34,238 nucleotides of DNA from contig CALLVV010000075.1 in NCBI GenBank assembly GCA_938012815.1, forward strand, positions 1 to 34,238, written 5' to 3'. The notes under the pieces are model-generated. The model saw only the letters and a program-made list of their open reading frames with translations. It searched no databases and was not told the origin of the DNA. The position numbers and the translations under genes were made by a program. Position 1 is the stretch's first letter; each line of letters opens with the position of its first letter. This DNA is from an uncultured Propionibacteriaceae bacterium (GTDB lineage Bacteria; Actinomycetota; Actinomycetes; Propionibacteriales; Propionibacteriaceae). Below are positions 1 to 8,189 of the stretch, in pieces.

Positions 1-2
1 GG

Positions 3-137
3 ACGCGTGTGGATGAGACCACGGCGACGTTTACTGCGGTGAAGGATCAGCCGGTCTGCGAGCCCACGACGCCGACGCCGACGGTCACTGTCACCCCGAC
101 CCCGGTCAGGCCCGGCCTGCCCAGGACCGGCGCCTGA
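3..137 (+). CDS. C-terminal end of a surface-type protein ending in LPRTGA (partial)
   Basis: Only the last 44 codons are in the window; the start lies to the left. The visible part has a Thr/Pro-rich spacer (alternating TP/TV from about position 66) typical of cell-wall-spanning stalks, then the ending R-P-G-L-P-R-T-G-A and a TGA stop at 135-137. LPRTG fits the sortase LPXTG pattern. However, the hydrophobic helix and positively charged tail that normally follow are absent, because the protein ends one residue after the motif. A strong terminator follows within 25 bp, so this is the last gene of its transcript. Function beyond a likely extracellular or cell-wall location cannot be told. Confidence is high that the frame is real (terminator position, Thr/Pro composition) and low on the exact class. 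Confidence 0.7.
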   Translation, partial: TRVDETTATFTAVKDQPVCEPTTPTPTVTVTPTPVRPGLPRTGA

Positions 138-160
138 CGGGCCGAACGGCTCCGCGGAAC

Positions 161-204
161 GGACAGGTCCCCGACCCTGCAGGGTCGGGGACCTGTCCTC
201 CTTT
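161..204 (+). terminator. Rho-independent terminator with perfect 38-bp palindrome
   Basis: Positions 161-198 form a perfect inverted repeat centred on CTGCAG (arms begin GGACAGGTCCCCGACCCT). It is followed by TCCTTTT at 198-205. It sits 24 bp after the stop of the LPRTGA protein and would insulate it from the T7SS locus. Confidence 0.85.
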
Positions 205-382
205 TGGTTGAAAGGCTGACCGTCTCCGAACCTCGGGTTCGGGCTGACTAGGGGATTCGTCGCCGAGAAGACCCAAGGAACCGGAAGAATCGTCCCGAAA
301 CGGCGCCGTCGTTCGCAGGGGAACGGCAAGTCATAGTAGCTTCATGCTCCCAACGACCCGGCGCGCGGAAGGAGCGCCAACA
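205..382. other. Intergenic stretch upstream of the first EspI-like gene
   Basis: No coding sequence is seen between the terminator and the promoter of the next gene. Together with the terminator and promoter this makes up the 336-bp gene-free stretch 138-473. No repeat or RNA gene was recognised here. Confidence 0.5.
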
Positions 383-384
383 GA

Positions 385-413
385 TTGGGCTGGCTCTTCG
401 CAAGGGCTAGCCT
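385..413 (+). promoter_or_regulatory. Promoter of the first EspI-like gene (sigma-70 type)
   Basis: TTGGGC at 385-390 and TAGCCT at 408-413 are separated by exactly 17 bp, matching TTGNNN-N17-TANNNT. The call rests mainly on conservation. The 35-bp block 383-417 recurs almost unchanged at 9793-9827 upstream of the paralogous gene, where the hexamers are TTGGGT and TAGCCT with the same spacing. The leader to the ATG at 474 is about 55 nt and carries a clear ribosome binding site (AGGAAGGAGA, 462-471). Confidence 0.7.
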
Positions 414-473
414 AGTTATTGTTCAGGCATTGCCCTTGCGGCAGGCTACACCCTCTCGACAGGAAGGAGACCC

Positions 474-2195
474 ATGAAGTCGCCCTACTGGGATGTCACC
501 ATTACGGGTAGAAGTGATGCGACTGTCAATGGGGTGCCGGTCGAGATGGTGGTTCCCACCAACGTCTACTCGTCGGTTTTCCAGCACCTCGCCACCGCTG
601 CGCGCCAGGCCGGTCGGCCCGTACTCGCCCGCGGTGTGGACGAGACCCGGGGTGGCCGGGTCTCGTGGTTCACGGTGGATGCCGAGGGGCAGGCAGCCGC
701 CGCCCAGCCGCCCCCCGTGGCGTCCACCGGCGGCCGTCCCCCGGCCCCCAGTAGGGCGGCTCTCCCGAGGCCGCGCCGTGCACCCTCCGCACACCCGGGC
801 GCCTCGGAGCCCCAGCGTGACCCGGTGGAACCCACGAACGAACCGTCACCGGCCCGCGCCCTTGCCAGACCCGAGTCACAGATGTCAGCGCCCAGCGTAC
901 CGGCGTCCCCCGCGCGGGCATGCATGTCGGAGCCGGAGAGCACCGTCTCCCCGGTGCCGCCGGATGCACCACCACCCGAGTCGCCCCGGCAGCCGGCCTC
1001 CTCCATGTGGGCGGGACCGCCCCGGCAGTTGGAGGGACCCAAGCAGTCCGAAGTACCCAAGGCTCCGCCGCGCGCGATCTCACCTACCATGCCGCCCAGG
1101 CAGGCCCCGCCGGGGCCGAGGGCACAGCGGCCGGACTCCTCCTCACGGCAGGGGCCGTCACAGTCGCCCCCGCATCCGAAGTCGCAAGAGCTCTCTCCAC
1201 CGCCAGCATCGCCGGACGTGCCGTTCCGGTCGATCTCGATGAACGTGCCCCCGTCCCAGACGCCTCCCGTGCAGGAGCCATCACCGTCATCGCTGCTCGT
1301 GCGACCCCCGAAGACCGTGCCGCAGGGCGGTTTCCGCGGGGCGATGTACCGTTTGACGTCGGGGCGCGTGAACTTCGGCCCCAGCCAGACCCAGATCCGT
1401 CTCGCGGAACGTGACTCCCGGATCTCCCGGTCTCTGGAACGCCCTTACAGCACCGTGTTCCTGTCCTTCAAGGGCGGTATCGGCAAAACCTCGACGGCTG
1501 TCGGGGTGGGGCTGGCCCTCGCGCAGGCGCGGGGCGTGCCCCCCATCGCCATCGACGCCGACCCGGACTCGGGGGACCTGGCCGAACGGCTGCTTGGGGA
1601 GGAGGAGATGCTGCGCGTCCGTCCTCGCAGCATCACTGACTTGGTGCAGGACATCCCCAATGTGCGGACCTGGACGGACCTGTCCGGTTACATCACCCAG
1701 GTCGACCGGTTGCATGTCGTCGCGGGCGAACAAGACCCCGCGGTCTCGGACAGTCTCACCGCCGAGGGCTACAAGCGTGTCCACGACTTGGTGCAGAACT
1801 TCTTCTCCGTGATCCTCACCGACTGCGGCACCGGCGTGACCCACAATGCCATGAGCGGGATCCTCTCCAAGGCCGACAGCGTCGTGATCGCCACCGGCTA
1901 CGCCTTCTCCGGGGTCAAGAGGGCCGTCAGTACCATCGACTGGCTCTCGCAGCACGGCTACGAAAAACTGGCCCAGGAGGCAATCGTCGTCCTCACCGAC
2001 AAGGACAACGTGTCGATCCGGGTGCAGAAGGACATGGTGCGCACCCACCTGGCCACCCACAGCAGACAGGTGTTCGTGGTCCCGAACGATCCCGCCGTCG
2101 CCGACGGCGACCGTATCAACCTGGAACGGGTCCAACCCCGCACGAGGGAAGCGTGGGCGGAGGTTGCAGCGGCCCTGATCGACGGCTACCAGTAG
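474..2195 (+). CDS. EspI-like T7SS-associated protein: Pro-rich linker plus MinD/ParA-type ATPase (copy 1)
   Basis: This 573-aa protein has three parts. An N-terminal domain of about 75 residues (contains VVPTNVYSSVF and WFTVDAEG) is not recognised but is shared with the copy at 9883. A long Pro/Ser/Arg-rich linker spans roughly residues 76-285. A C-terminal P-loop ATPase has the deviant Walker A KGGIGKTS at residues 333-340, the Walker A' stretch AIDADPDSGDLAERL, and ILTDCGTG. This architecture matches EspI-type proteins of ESX loci, which are cytoplasmic, Pro-rich MinD-like ATPases. A regulatory or cytosolic accessory role in secretion is inferred from family and context. The ATG at 474 has a strong ribosome binding site (AGGAAGGAGA) and a conserved upstream promoter. 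Unlike its paralogue, the reading frame is intact. It lies convergent to the eccC operon, with two small genes between. Confidence 0.85.
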   Translation: MKSPYWDVTITGRSDATVNGVPVEMVVPTNVYSSVFQHLATAARQAGRPVLARGVDETRGGRVSWFTVDAEGQAAAAQPPPVASTGGRPPAPSRAALPRPRRAPSAHPGASEPQRDPVEPTNEPSPARALARPESQMSAPSVPASPARACMSEPESTVSPVPPDAPPPESPRQPASSMWAGPPRQLEGPKQSEVPKAPPRAISPTMPPRQAPPGPRAQRPDSSSRQGPSQSPPHPKSQELSPPPASPDVPFRSISMNVPPSQTPPVQEPSPSSLLVRPPKTVPQGGFRGAMYRLTSGRVNFGPSQTQIRLAERDSRISRSLERPYSTVFLSFKGGIGKTSTAVGVGLALAQARGVPPIAIDADPDSGDLAERLLGEEEMLRVRPRSITDLVQDIPNVRTWTDLSGYITQVDRLHVVAGEQDPAVSDSLTAEGYKRVHDLVQNFFSVILTDCGTGVTHNAMSGILSKADSVVIATGYAFSGVKRAVSTIDWLSQHGYEKLAQEAIVVLTDKDNVSIRVQKDMVRTHLATHSRQVFVVPNDPAVADGDRINLERVQPRTREAWAEVAAALIDGYQ

Positions 2196-2203
2196 CCGGC
2201 GCG

Positions 2204-2431
2204 TTGGTAAGCGGGCAGTGGCAGTTCGTCAACGAATGGCTGCGGGCCAAGGGGCATCGGCACGACGACTGGGACGTCCCGACGGAGGGGGAGGTGGCGC
2301 GGATCAACGAATGGCTTGCCACATCCCCTGACCCGAGGCGCCGCGCGGATCATCGCCCGACCATCGTCCGGCAGGGGGAACCGCTCATGGCCACCACGCA
2401 GCCGTACAGGTATGACAGTGTCTCGGTCTGA
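2204..2431 (+). CDS. Small hypothetical protein following the EspI-like gene
   Basis: From a TTG at 2204 this frame gives a 75-residue product. Codon third positions are mostly G or C, as expected for a real gene of this genome. It begins 8 bp after the stop of the EspI-like gene and ends 20 bp inside the next gene, so it looks like a member of the same transcript. It contains two related segments, FVNEWLRAKG and RINEWLATSP, and is rich in Arg, Asp and Trp. No signal peptide or membrane helix is seen and the family is not recognised. The start is uncertain: no good ribosome binding site precedes the TTG, and a GTG at 2153 inside the upstream gene is the alternative, so translation may be coupled. 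Confidence 0.45.
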   Translation: MVSGQWQFVNEWLRAKGHRHDDWDVPTEGEVARINEWLATSPDPRRRADHRPTIVRQGEPLMATTQPYRYDSVSV

Positions 2432-2834
2432 GACGCGGGTGAAATTTGTCCTGCACCTGTGCTCGTTCGCACAGGAGGCAAGCGGGCTGCTCACGATCGT
2501 GGGTGCTGGAACCAACACGCACGTGCCCGGAGCACCCCTGTATCTCGCAGGCTTCATCCATGGCACGCCTACTCAGCTCTGCGCTTCCGACCTGGTCGTC
2601 GAGGTGAACGGCCCGAACCACCGAGACGAACTGCTGCGCGTGCCGCCTCCGTCCCAGAGGGCGTTCGAGAATGTGGGCGAGGACGAGGAAGCGCGCATTA
2701 CCTTGGCATTCGACATGCGTCAATGGGACGTGACGGACCTTCAACCGGGAGAATACGAGGTCCGCGTGAGCATTGGAGAAGAAGTGGATGCGATGCGCCT
2801 GCTCTTCAAACGCCAGCAGGGAATGGAGACGTAG
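2412..2834 (+). CDS. DUF6941-like small beta-rich protein
   Basis: A 140-aa protein from ATG 2412, overlapping the previous gene by 20 bp. The pattern (FVLHLCSFAQEASGLLTIVGAG near the start, then APLYLAGFIHG, LVVEVNG, and near the end LQPGEYEVRVSIGEE with a LLFKR strand) resembles small cytoplasmic DUF6941-type proteins. These have a predicted beta-sandwich fold and no known function. That assignment is by eye from strand pattern and length and is moderate at best. There is no signal peptide or membrane segment. It ends the plus-strand transcript, which converges with eccC across a 187-bp gap. A more upstream in-frame start (2316) gives only low-complexity Arg/Pro sequence, so the ATG at 2412 is preferred. 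Confidence 0.6.
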   Translation: MTVSRSETRVKFVLHLCSFAQEASGLLTIVGAGTNTHVPGAPLYLAGFIHGTPTQLCASDLVVEVNGPNHRDELLRVPPPSQRAFENVGEDEEARITLAFDMRQWDVTDLQPGEYEVRVSIGEEVDAMRLLFKRQQGMET

Positions 2835-2911
2835 TCCGTGGCCGGGCGGCTCGGGGATCGCGGTCCTGTGGGACGGCCGCGCTGATTCCCTGAGCACCCG
2901 TCTTCTCCCGC

Positions 2912-2955
2912 GGTTCGCTTGCCTTGCGCTCGTTTGCTTGCACTGTAGCGCTGGC
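2912..2955 (+). repeat. Dispersed ~45-bp intergenic repeat, copy A
   Basis: Located in the 187-bp convergent gap between the DUF6941-like gene and eccC. It shares the block TTGCTTGCACTGTAGCGCTG and a left part GGTTCGCTTGCC with copies at 17029-17071 and 34089-34133. The rest of the gap (2835-3021) shows no gene and no convincing bidirectional terminator. Confidence 0.6.
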
Positions 2956-3021
2956 TTTTGTCCGTAAAGCAGGTGCTCCCGTTGGCGCGGGGCCCACACC
3001 CTTGTCGGAGAATAACCTTGA

Positions 3022-6000
3022 TCAGCTTTCGCCCGTTTCCGCCGCCTGGTCGGGTTCGTTCACAATCTGTACCGTTCGCACCGGCTGCCCGGGGCGCAGC
3101 AGCATGGCGCGGCCGACCGGTAGGGCGCGCGGACGCTGGTTGCCGAGCAGCATGCCTTCGGCGCGGTCACCGGAGAGCATGAACCCGGTCGCCCCGGAAT
3201 CGCGCATCGAGTTGACCAAGGGGTCGTACATCGCCCGGCCCGCGCCCGTCATCCGCCTGGTCAGCACGACCGACAAACCGATCTCGTTGCCCATCGGGAT
3301 GAACGGCATCAATGCCTGGAACGGCCCGGCGCCCGAGCCCAGGGCGTCGTAGTCGTCGATGAGGACGACGATGTGCGGAGTCGGGGGAGCCACCTCGACG
3401 GATGTGTCCACGCTGCGCGGCACCCTGGCCTCGAGTTCCGGCACTATGGCCGCCACCAGTTTCTGCGCCAGGACGGCGCTGGTGGCGGTCCCGCCCAGGT
3501 AACCCCCGGGGACGGCGCCGGTCAGGGAACGCCGGGGGTCGAAGACCGCGAAAACCAGCTCGTCGGAACCATGGGTACGGACCAGCTCGGCGATCACCCG
3601 CCGCAGCATCGTGGTGCGGCCGGTCCCGGAGTCCCCGAGGATGATCAGGTGCCGGTCGGCGCCGTCCAAGTCCAACACGGTGGTCGACAGGTCGCTCTCG
3701 TCCAGACCCAGAGCCACCAGGGCCTTGCCCCTGGGGGGTTTGACCCCATCGGGGGAGAGGTTGGTCGGGAGCAGCCTGACCGCGACCGCGCGTTCCGTCA
3801 CACCGGCCGAAACAGCTTCTGAAAGGCGTCGCAGCCCCTCGGTCGCGTCATCGTCGGATGCGATCCCATCCACCCGGGGCAGTGCGGTGTGCGCGAACAG
3901 GCCTCCCGCGAGCAGTGCCCGCCCGGGGCGGTCGGAGGGTAGGGTTTCCGCCAGGTTGCGCCCGTGGGCCGACTCCAATGGATCAGCCAGCCGCAACTCG
4001 ATCTTGTTGCCGAAGAAGCTCTGCTGGGCCATGCGGATCTCGTTCCAGCGAGTGGTGGTGGCGACGACGTGGATTCCGTGGGCGGTACCGCGACGCAGCA
4101 GGTCGAAAACAATCTCGGCCAAATCTTCGAACTCTTCCGCGAGCTGTCCGTATCCGTCGATGAGCAGCACGATTTCCGCCAGGTTCACCGATGGATTTTC
4201 GAGAGCGGCGCGCAGCGATGCCAAGGAATCGACGCGATGCTGCTGGAAGAGCAGCTCCCGCTGGTTCAGCAGGCCGCGAATCTCCTCCAGGGTGCGGCGT
4301 ACCACCTCGCGGTCGGCGCGGACGGCCACCCCGCCCACGTTGACCAGGTCGCGTAGGCTCAGCAGGGCCGAACCGAGAAGGTCCAGCACGTAGACGCTGA
4401 CGGTTGACGGGGAGTGTGTCAGGGCCAGTGAAGCGGTGATGGTGCGCAGCAGGGTTGTTTTACCGCTGCCCGGCCCCCCGGTGATCTGGAAGTGGCCCCC
4501 GGAGGTCAGGAGATCCAGTTCCCACGTGTCCTGCCACTGGCGGGTGGGGTCGTCGATGATCCCCACGGGGAAGCGCAGCGGGGCGCTGCAGCGGATCCGA
4601 AGTCCGGAACTCGTCGGGCGGGGTTCCCCCGCGACCATGTCCAGTGTGGTCGCATCGGGCAGCGGGGGCAGCCAGATCGGTTGCGTGACGCGCTGCTGCT
4701 GTTGCAGTTGGCCCATGACGGTGCTGAGCACCGTCGGGCCGGTTGTCTTTGTGCTGACGCGCGTCGTCGCGGGCGCGTCGTCGCCCGCTTCGGTGCGGGT
4801 GACGAGATAGCTGGGCACCGGAAGCACGACGGGAGGGGCCTCCAGCTTTTGCTCGAACTCCGGATCCTCCGGCAGCGGGCCGGAGACGAAACCTGCGCGG
4901 AATCGGGTGTAGGTGGTGGTGTCGACCTTCAGGTAGCCGTACCCGGGGATCGGTGGCAGGTGGAAGGCGTCGGTGGTCTCCAGGATGGTGCGGGACTCAC
5001 TCTCCGAGAGGGTCCGCAGCCCGATCCGGTAGGACAGGTAGGTGTCGAGGCCGCGCAGTTTGCCGCCCTCGATCCGTTGGCTCGACAGCATCAGGTGCAC
5101 CCCGATGGAGCGTCCGATGCGGCCGATGGACAGGAACAGCTCAATGAAGTCGGGGCGGGCGGTCAGGAGTTCGCCGAACTCGTCGATGATGACCAGCAGG
5201 TGTGGGAACGGGTCCAGTCCCAGCTCGGGGCGTTCGGCACGCAACGCCCGGTAGGTGGTGATGTCGGCGATGTTCCCGGCGTCGCGCAACACCTGTTGGC
5301 GTCGCTGCACCTCACCGGACAAGCTGGCGTAGACGCGTTCGATGAGGCTGGCGTCGTCGGACAGGTTGGTGATGATTCCCGAGACCTGGGGTGCGCCGTC
5401 GAAGGGGGCGAAGGTGGCGCCGCCCTTGTAATCGACGAGCACCATCGCCAGATCCTCCGGGTCGTGGCTGACCAGCAGCCCCAGCACGAGGGTGCGCAGC
5501 ATCTCGCTCTTGCCGGACCCGGTGGCACCGACACACAGGCCGTGCGGCCCCATGCCGTACTGGGCGGCCTCCTTGAGGTCGAGGGTCACCGGTTCACCCA
5601 TGTCATCGGTTCCGATGGCGACACGAAGGAATCCGGTCTCCCCGCGTGGTGCCCACGCACGGGAGAAGTCGATGTCCTTGTAGTCGGGGACACCCAGCAG
5701 TTCGGCGAAGGTCATGGCCTCCTGGGTGGCGTTGTGTTCCTGGGAGTCGGGGGACAGCCGTAGCGGGCTGAGGACACGAGCAAGGGCGGTCGTCGAACCG
5801 GGGTCGAGGTCGTCCAATTCGCCTGCGATGACCTTCGGGGCGGTGTCTGGTCTCGGGTAGTTCTCGACGACGAAACTTCCCGGTTCCCGGCCCTCGCTGA
5901 TCCGTGTGGTGATCGAACCCGGTTCGGATCTGCGATCATCCAGCAAGTAGATGACGGTGGTGGACACCTGGGACAGTTTGATCTGGGGATCCGACGGCGT

Positions 6001-7014
6001 GAGCGTGGTCGCCGACTGGCCGTACTGGTCCACGAACACGAGGATGCGGCTGTTCTGCACCTCGGTGTCGGTGAGCAGCGCCCGGCGTGCCTCGGCGGCA
6101 CTGGGGGAACGGGAGTCGAGTTCAGGCCCCAACACGCTGCGCAGCCGGGCGATGCTGGGCACGATCACCCTGCCCGGGCCGAAAGGCCCAGGAATGGTCT
6201 GCGAGGCGAGCTGCGGCAACCAGGAGAACCAGTCCCACTCGCCACGGTAGTTGTCATCGACGACCAGCGCGAGCTGCAGGTCCTCGGGTGAGTGGAACAC
6301 GGCGGCTTGCGTGGCGATCAGCCGCGCCACCTGCGTGACGAAGGAACGGCTCCCGACGATACTGACCGCGCCGATGGAGTCGAGGCCGATCAGCATCGGC
6401 ATGCCGGGGGTGCTGCCGAAACGTGACCTGACCAGCTCCACCTCACTCGCCATGAACGGGTCACTGCGGGCGCGTGCATTGTCGTCGACCTTCACCCTGA
6501 TTTCGCGGGAGGGAACGGTACCGATCCCCAGACGAACGGTGAGGAAGTCACTGTCGCCACGACGACGTTCCCACAGCCTGTCGGGTGACAGGGCGATGCT
6601 GAGCAGCTCGTCCGGGGCCGGGTGGATGTGGCGTGCATCGGCGAGCTGTTTGGACTCCGCCGAACGCATGTCGCCGCGTTGGGTTTCCAGATATTCGAGA
6701 TAGATGTCCCGGGCCTCGCGTCTTTTCCTGGCCGCCTTGCCCTGATGGCTGAGCATCATGATGCCCGAGGCGAGGACCGTGACAACCATCAGGAGCGCAC
6801 CGACGGCGGCGAAACTGGAGTGGCGGAACAGCATCATGACGGTCATGGAGCAACCGGCGCCGAGCAACGGCAGGATACGTAGGGCAGCGGCACCGGCCCC
6901 GTCGGCTCCTTCCTCGAGGACGGGTGGGCTTTCGAGGGAGACTCCTTGCAGCGGCTGCAATGCCGGGGTGGTTCTGGCAGGACGGTGGATGATCCGGATG
7001 CTCACGTGGATCAC
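3022..7014 (-). CDS. eccC: EccC-type T7SS motor ATPase (two membrane helices, three FtsK/SpoIIIE domains)
   Basis: A 1330-aa protein with the full EccCa-EccCb architecture in one chain. Two hydrophobic helices lie around residues 48-90. A large linker region is followed by three FtsK/SpoIIIE ATPase domains. Their Walker A motifs are GATGSGKS (about 496-503), GGPGSGKT (about 845-852) and the degenerate GDSGTGRT (about 1126-1133, Lys replaced by Arg). Matching Walker B strands are LLVIIDEF, IVLLIDGY and IVVLIDDY. EccC is the substrate-recognising motor of type VII secretion at the inner membrane. In the family the second and third domains bind WXG-type substrate signals. The GTG start at 7014 overlaps the TGA of the upstream gene (GTGA); a second GTG at 7005 is possible. 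It is the last gene of the coupled operon 9747-3022. Confidence 0.95.
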   Translation of the reverse strand: MIHVSIRIIHRPARTTPALQPLQGVSLESPPVLEEGADGAGAAALRILPLLGAGCSMTVMMLFRHSSFAAVGALLMVVTVLASGIMMLSHQGKAARKRREARDIYLEYLETQRGDMRSAESKQLADARHIHPAPDELLSIALSPDRLWERRRGDSDFLTVRLGIGTVPSREIRVKVDDNARARSDPFMASEVELVRSRFGSTPGMPMLIGLDSIGAVSIVGSRSFVTQVARLIATQAAVFHSPEDLQLALVVDDNYRGEWDWFSWLPQLASQTIPGPFGPGRVIVPSIARLRSVLGPELDSRSPSAAEARRALLTDTEVQNSRILVFVDQYGQSATTLTPSDPQIKLSQVSTTVIYLLDDRRSEPGSITTRISEGREPGSFVVENYPRPDTAPKVIAGELDDLDPGSTTALARVLSPLRLSPDSQEHNATQEAMTFAELLGVPDYKDIDFSRAWAPRGETGFLRVAIGTDDMGEPVTLDLKEAAQYGMGPHGLCVGATGSGKSEMLRTLVLGLLVSHDPEDLAMVLVDYKGGATFAPFDGAPQVSGIITNLSDDASLIERVYASLSGEVQRRQQVLRDAGNIADITTYRALRAERPELGLDPFPHLLVIIDEFGELLTARPDFIELFLSIGRIGRSIGVHLMLSSQRIEGGKLRGLDTYLSYRIGLRTLSESESRTILETTDAFHLPPIPGYGYLKVDTTTYTRFRAGFVSGPLPEDPEFEQKLEAPPVVLPVPSYLVTRTEAGDDAPATTRVSTKTTGPTVLSTVMGQLQQQQRVTQPIWLPPLPDATTLDMVAGEPRPTSSGLRIRCSAPLRFPVGIIDDPTRQWQDTWELDLLTSGGHFQITGGPGSGKTTLLRTITASLALTHSPSTVSVYVLDLLGSALLSLRDLVNVGGVAVRADREVVRRTLEEIRGLLNQRELLFQQHRVDSLASLRAALENPSVNLAEIVLLIDGYGQLAEEFEDLAEIVFDLLRRGTAHGIHVVATTTRWNEIRMAQQSFFGNKIELRLADPLESAHGRNLAETLPSDRPGRALLAGGLFAHTALPRVDGIASDDDATEGLRRLSEAVSAGVTERAVAVRLLPTNLSPDGVKPPRGKALVALGLDESDLSTTVLDLDGADRHLIILGDSGTGRTTMLRRVIAELVRTHGSDELVFAVFDPRRSLTGAVPGGYLGGTATSAVLAQKLVAAIVPELEARVPRSVDTSVEVAPPTPHIVVLIDDYDALGSGAGPFQALMPFIPMGNEIGLSVVLTRRMTGAGRAMYDPLVNSMRDSGATGFMLSGDRAEGMLLGNQRPRALPVGRAMLLRPGQPVRTVQIVNEPDQAAETGES

Positions 7015-8189
7015 CTGCTCGGCGACTGCATCATTGCCGCGGCCAGTTCTCCGAGGACGACCTGCGTTTTCTCGGTGGTCAACCGTAGGCGCAGGGCGGC
7101 CCCGCCCGCGATGTGACGGTCGTAGGGGAGGACGAAGGTGGTGATGCCGGAGGATCTGAGGTGCTGCGCATGGCGTGTCACCTCGTCGCCGGGTAGGCGA
7201 GGCACCAGCACCACCAGGATGGCGTTGGGATTCATCCCCGCGGTGTGCAGCTCCGCGGCGGTCCTGGTGACAGCAGTGGTCCCCGCGGCGCTTGCCGATG
7301 CGACGATCACGACCGCGTGGGCCTCGGCGGTGAGCTGTGCGGGTGGGTGTTGCCCGGCGTCGATCACCGTCACGGCGAAGAAGCGGCCGAGCCCCCGCGC
7401 CATCGCTGCGGCGTCCCTGTGAGGTCGGATGACCGCGACCCTTCCGCTCTCGGTCATGGCCGACATCTGGGCGGCGAAATCGGCAGCGGGCAGGTCCGAG
7501 CGAGCAGGGGGGATGGGTGCCACGTCCAGGCGGGAGGACAGGTCGTCGTTGTCGTCGATGATCATCAAGGCGGTGGGGGCGTTGCGCACAGCCGCCAGGG
7601 TCCGGGCCAGTCCGACGGTGACACTGGTGGTGCCCGTTCCTCCGCTGGCGCCGAGCACGACCAGTCGCCGTCCTGTGGTGACCGGTCGCTGGGCCTCGGC
7701 GGAGGCCCGGGTCACGCGGGAAGCGACGTCATCGCTGCGGAAAATGCGGGTGAACCAGTCAAGGGTCCGCCGCCATCCGGGTACGGCGTTGCGCTTCGAG
7801 AGGCGAGCGTAATCGGGGTGATCGCGCAGGGTCGGTCTTTGGAGTTCGCTCTCGTGGGGTTGCCGGGTCGGCTGCGGTTGATACGGGGTCGTTGAGGGAC
7901 GCGACGGGGATGGAGGGAAGCGACCCGGTGTCTGTCCCCACGAATGCCCCGTGGACTGGGGCTGGGACGCCTGCTGGGGTTGTTGGGTCCACTGCTGGGG
8001 CTGAGGCATCGACGGGGCGGGCCGTGGAGGGGGTACCAGGGGAAGCCCTGCCGGGCCGGGACCGGGATTCACGGGTTGCTGCCACTTTCCCGATGGTTCG
8101 TTTCCCCAGTGCTGTGCGGTTTCCTCCACCTCTTCGCGACGAGGTGGTTTTGGGAAGGCGCCGGGAAACCCTGATGGTTCACCACTCAC
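7011..8189 (-). CDS. T7SS-associated MinD-like ATPase with Pro/Gln-rich N-terminus and degenerate P-loop
   Basis: A 392-aa protein encoded between eccD and eccC. The first ~120 residues are Pro/Gln/Ser-rich. The C-terminal ~240 residues follow the MinD/ParA fold: the strand RRLVVLGASGGTGTTSVTVGLARTL, then a Walker A' stretch MIIDDNDDLSSRLD and VTVIDAG. The P-loop reads GGTGTTS, where a typical member has KGGxGKT. Both the signature Lys and the P-loop Lys are missing, so ATP hydrolysis is doubtful. Proteins of this kind occur beside EccC/EccD in actinobacterial T7SS loci; an accessory cytosolic role is inferred. The GTG start at 8189 overlaps the eccD stop (GTGA), which is why it is chosen over longer alternatives whose extra sequence is shadow of eccD. 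The stop likewise overlaps the eccC start. Confidence 0.8.
   Translation of the reverse strand: MSGEPSGFPGAFPKPPRREEVEETAQHWGNEPSGKWQQPVNPGPGPAGLPLVPPPRPAPSMPQPQQWTQQPQQASQPQSTGHSWGQTPGRFPPSPSRPSTTPYQPQPTRQPHESELQRPTLRDHPDYARLSKRNAVPGWRRTLDWFTRIFRSDDVASRVTRASAEAQRPVTTGRRLVVLGASGGTGTTSVTVGLARTLAAVRNAPTALMIIDDNDDLSSRLDVAPIPPARSDLPAADFAAQMSAMTESGRVAVIRPHRDAAAMARGLGRFFAVTVIDAGQHPPAQLTAEAHAVVIVASASAAGTTAVTRTAAELHTAGMNPNAILVVLVPRLPGDEVTRHAQHLRSSGITTFVLPYDRHIAGGAALRLRLTTEKTQVVLGELAAAMMQSPSR

Noticed and set aside
1287..2135. Long open frame on the minus strand opposite the first EspI-like gene
   Set aside because: It mirrors a strong coding frame on the plus strand (Walker A, ribosome binding site, promoter). 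Its own product is His/Gly/Asp-rich shadow sequence with no motif.
4492..5763. 423-codon plus-strand open frame inside eccC
   Set aside because: High-GC antisense shadow. The minus strand carries the full EccC with three ATPase domains.
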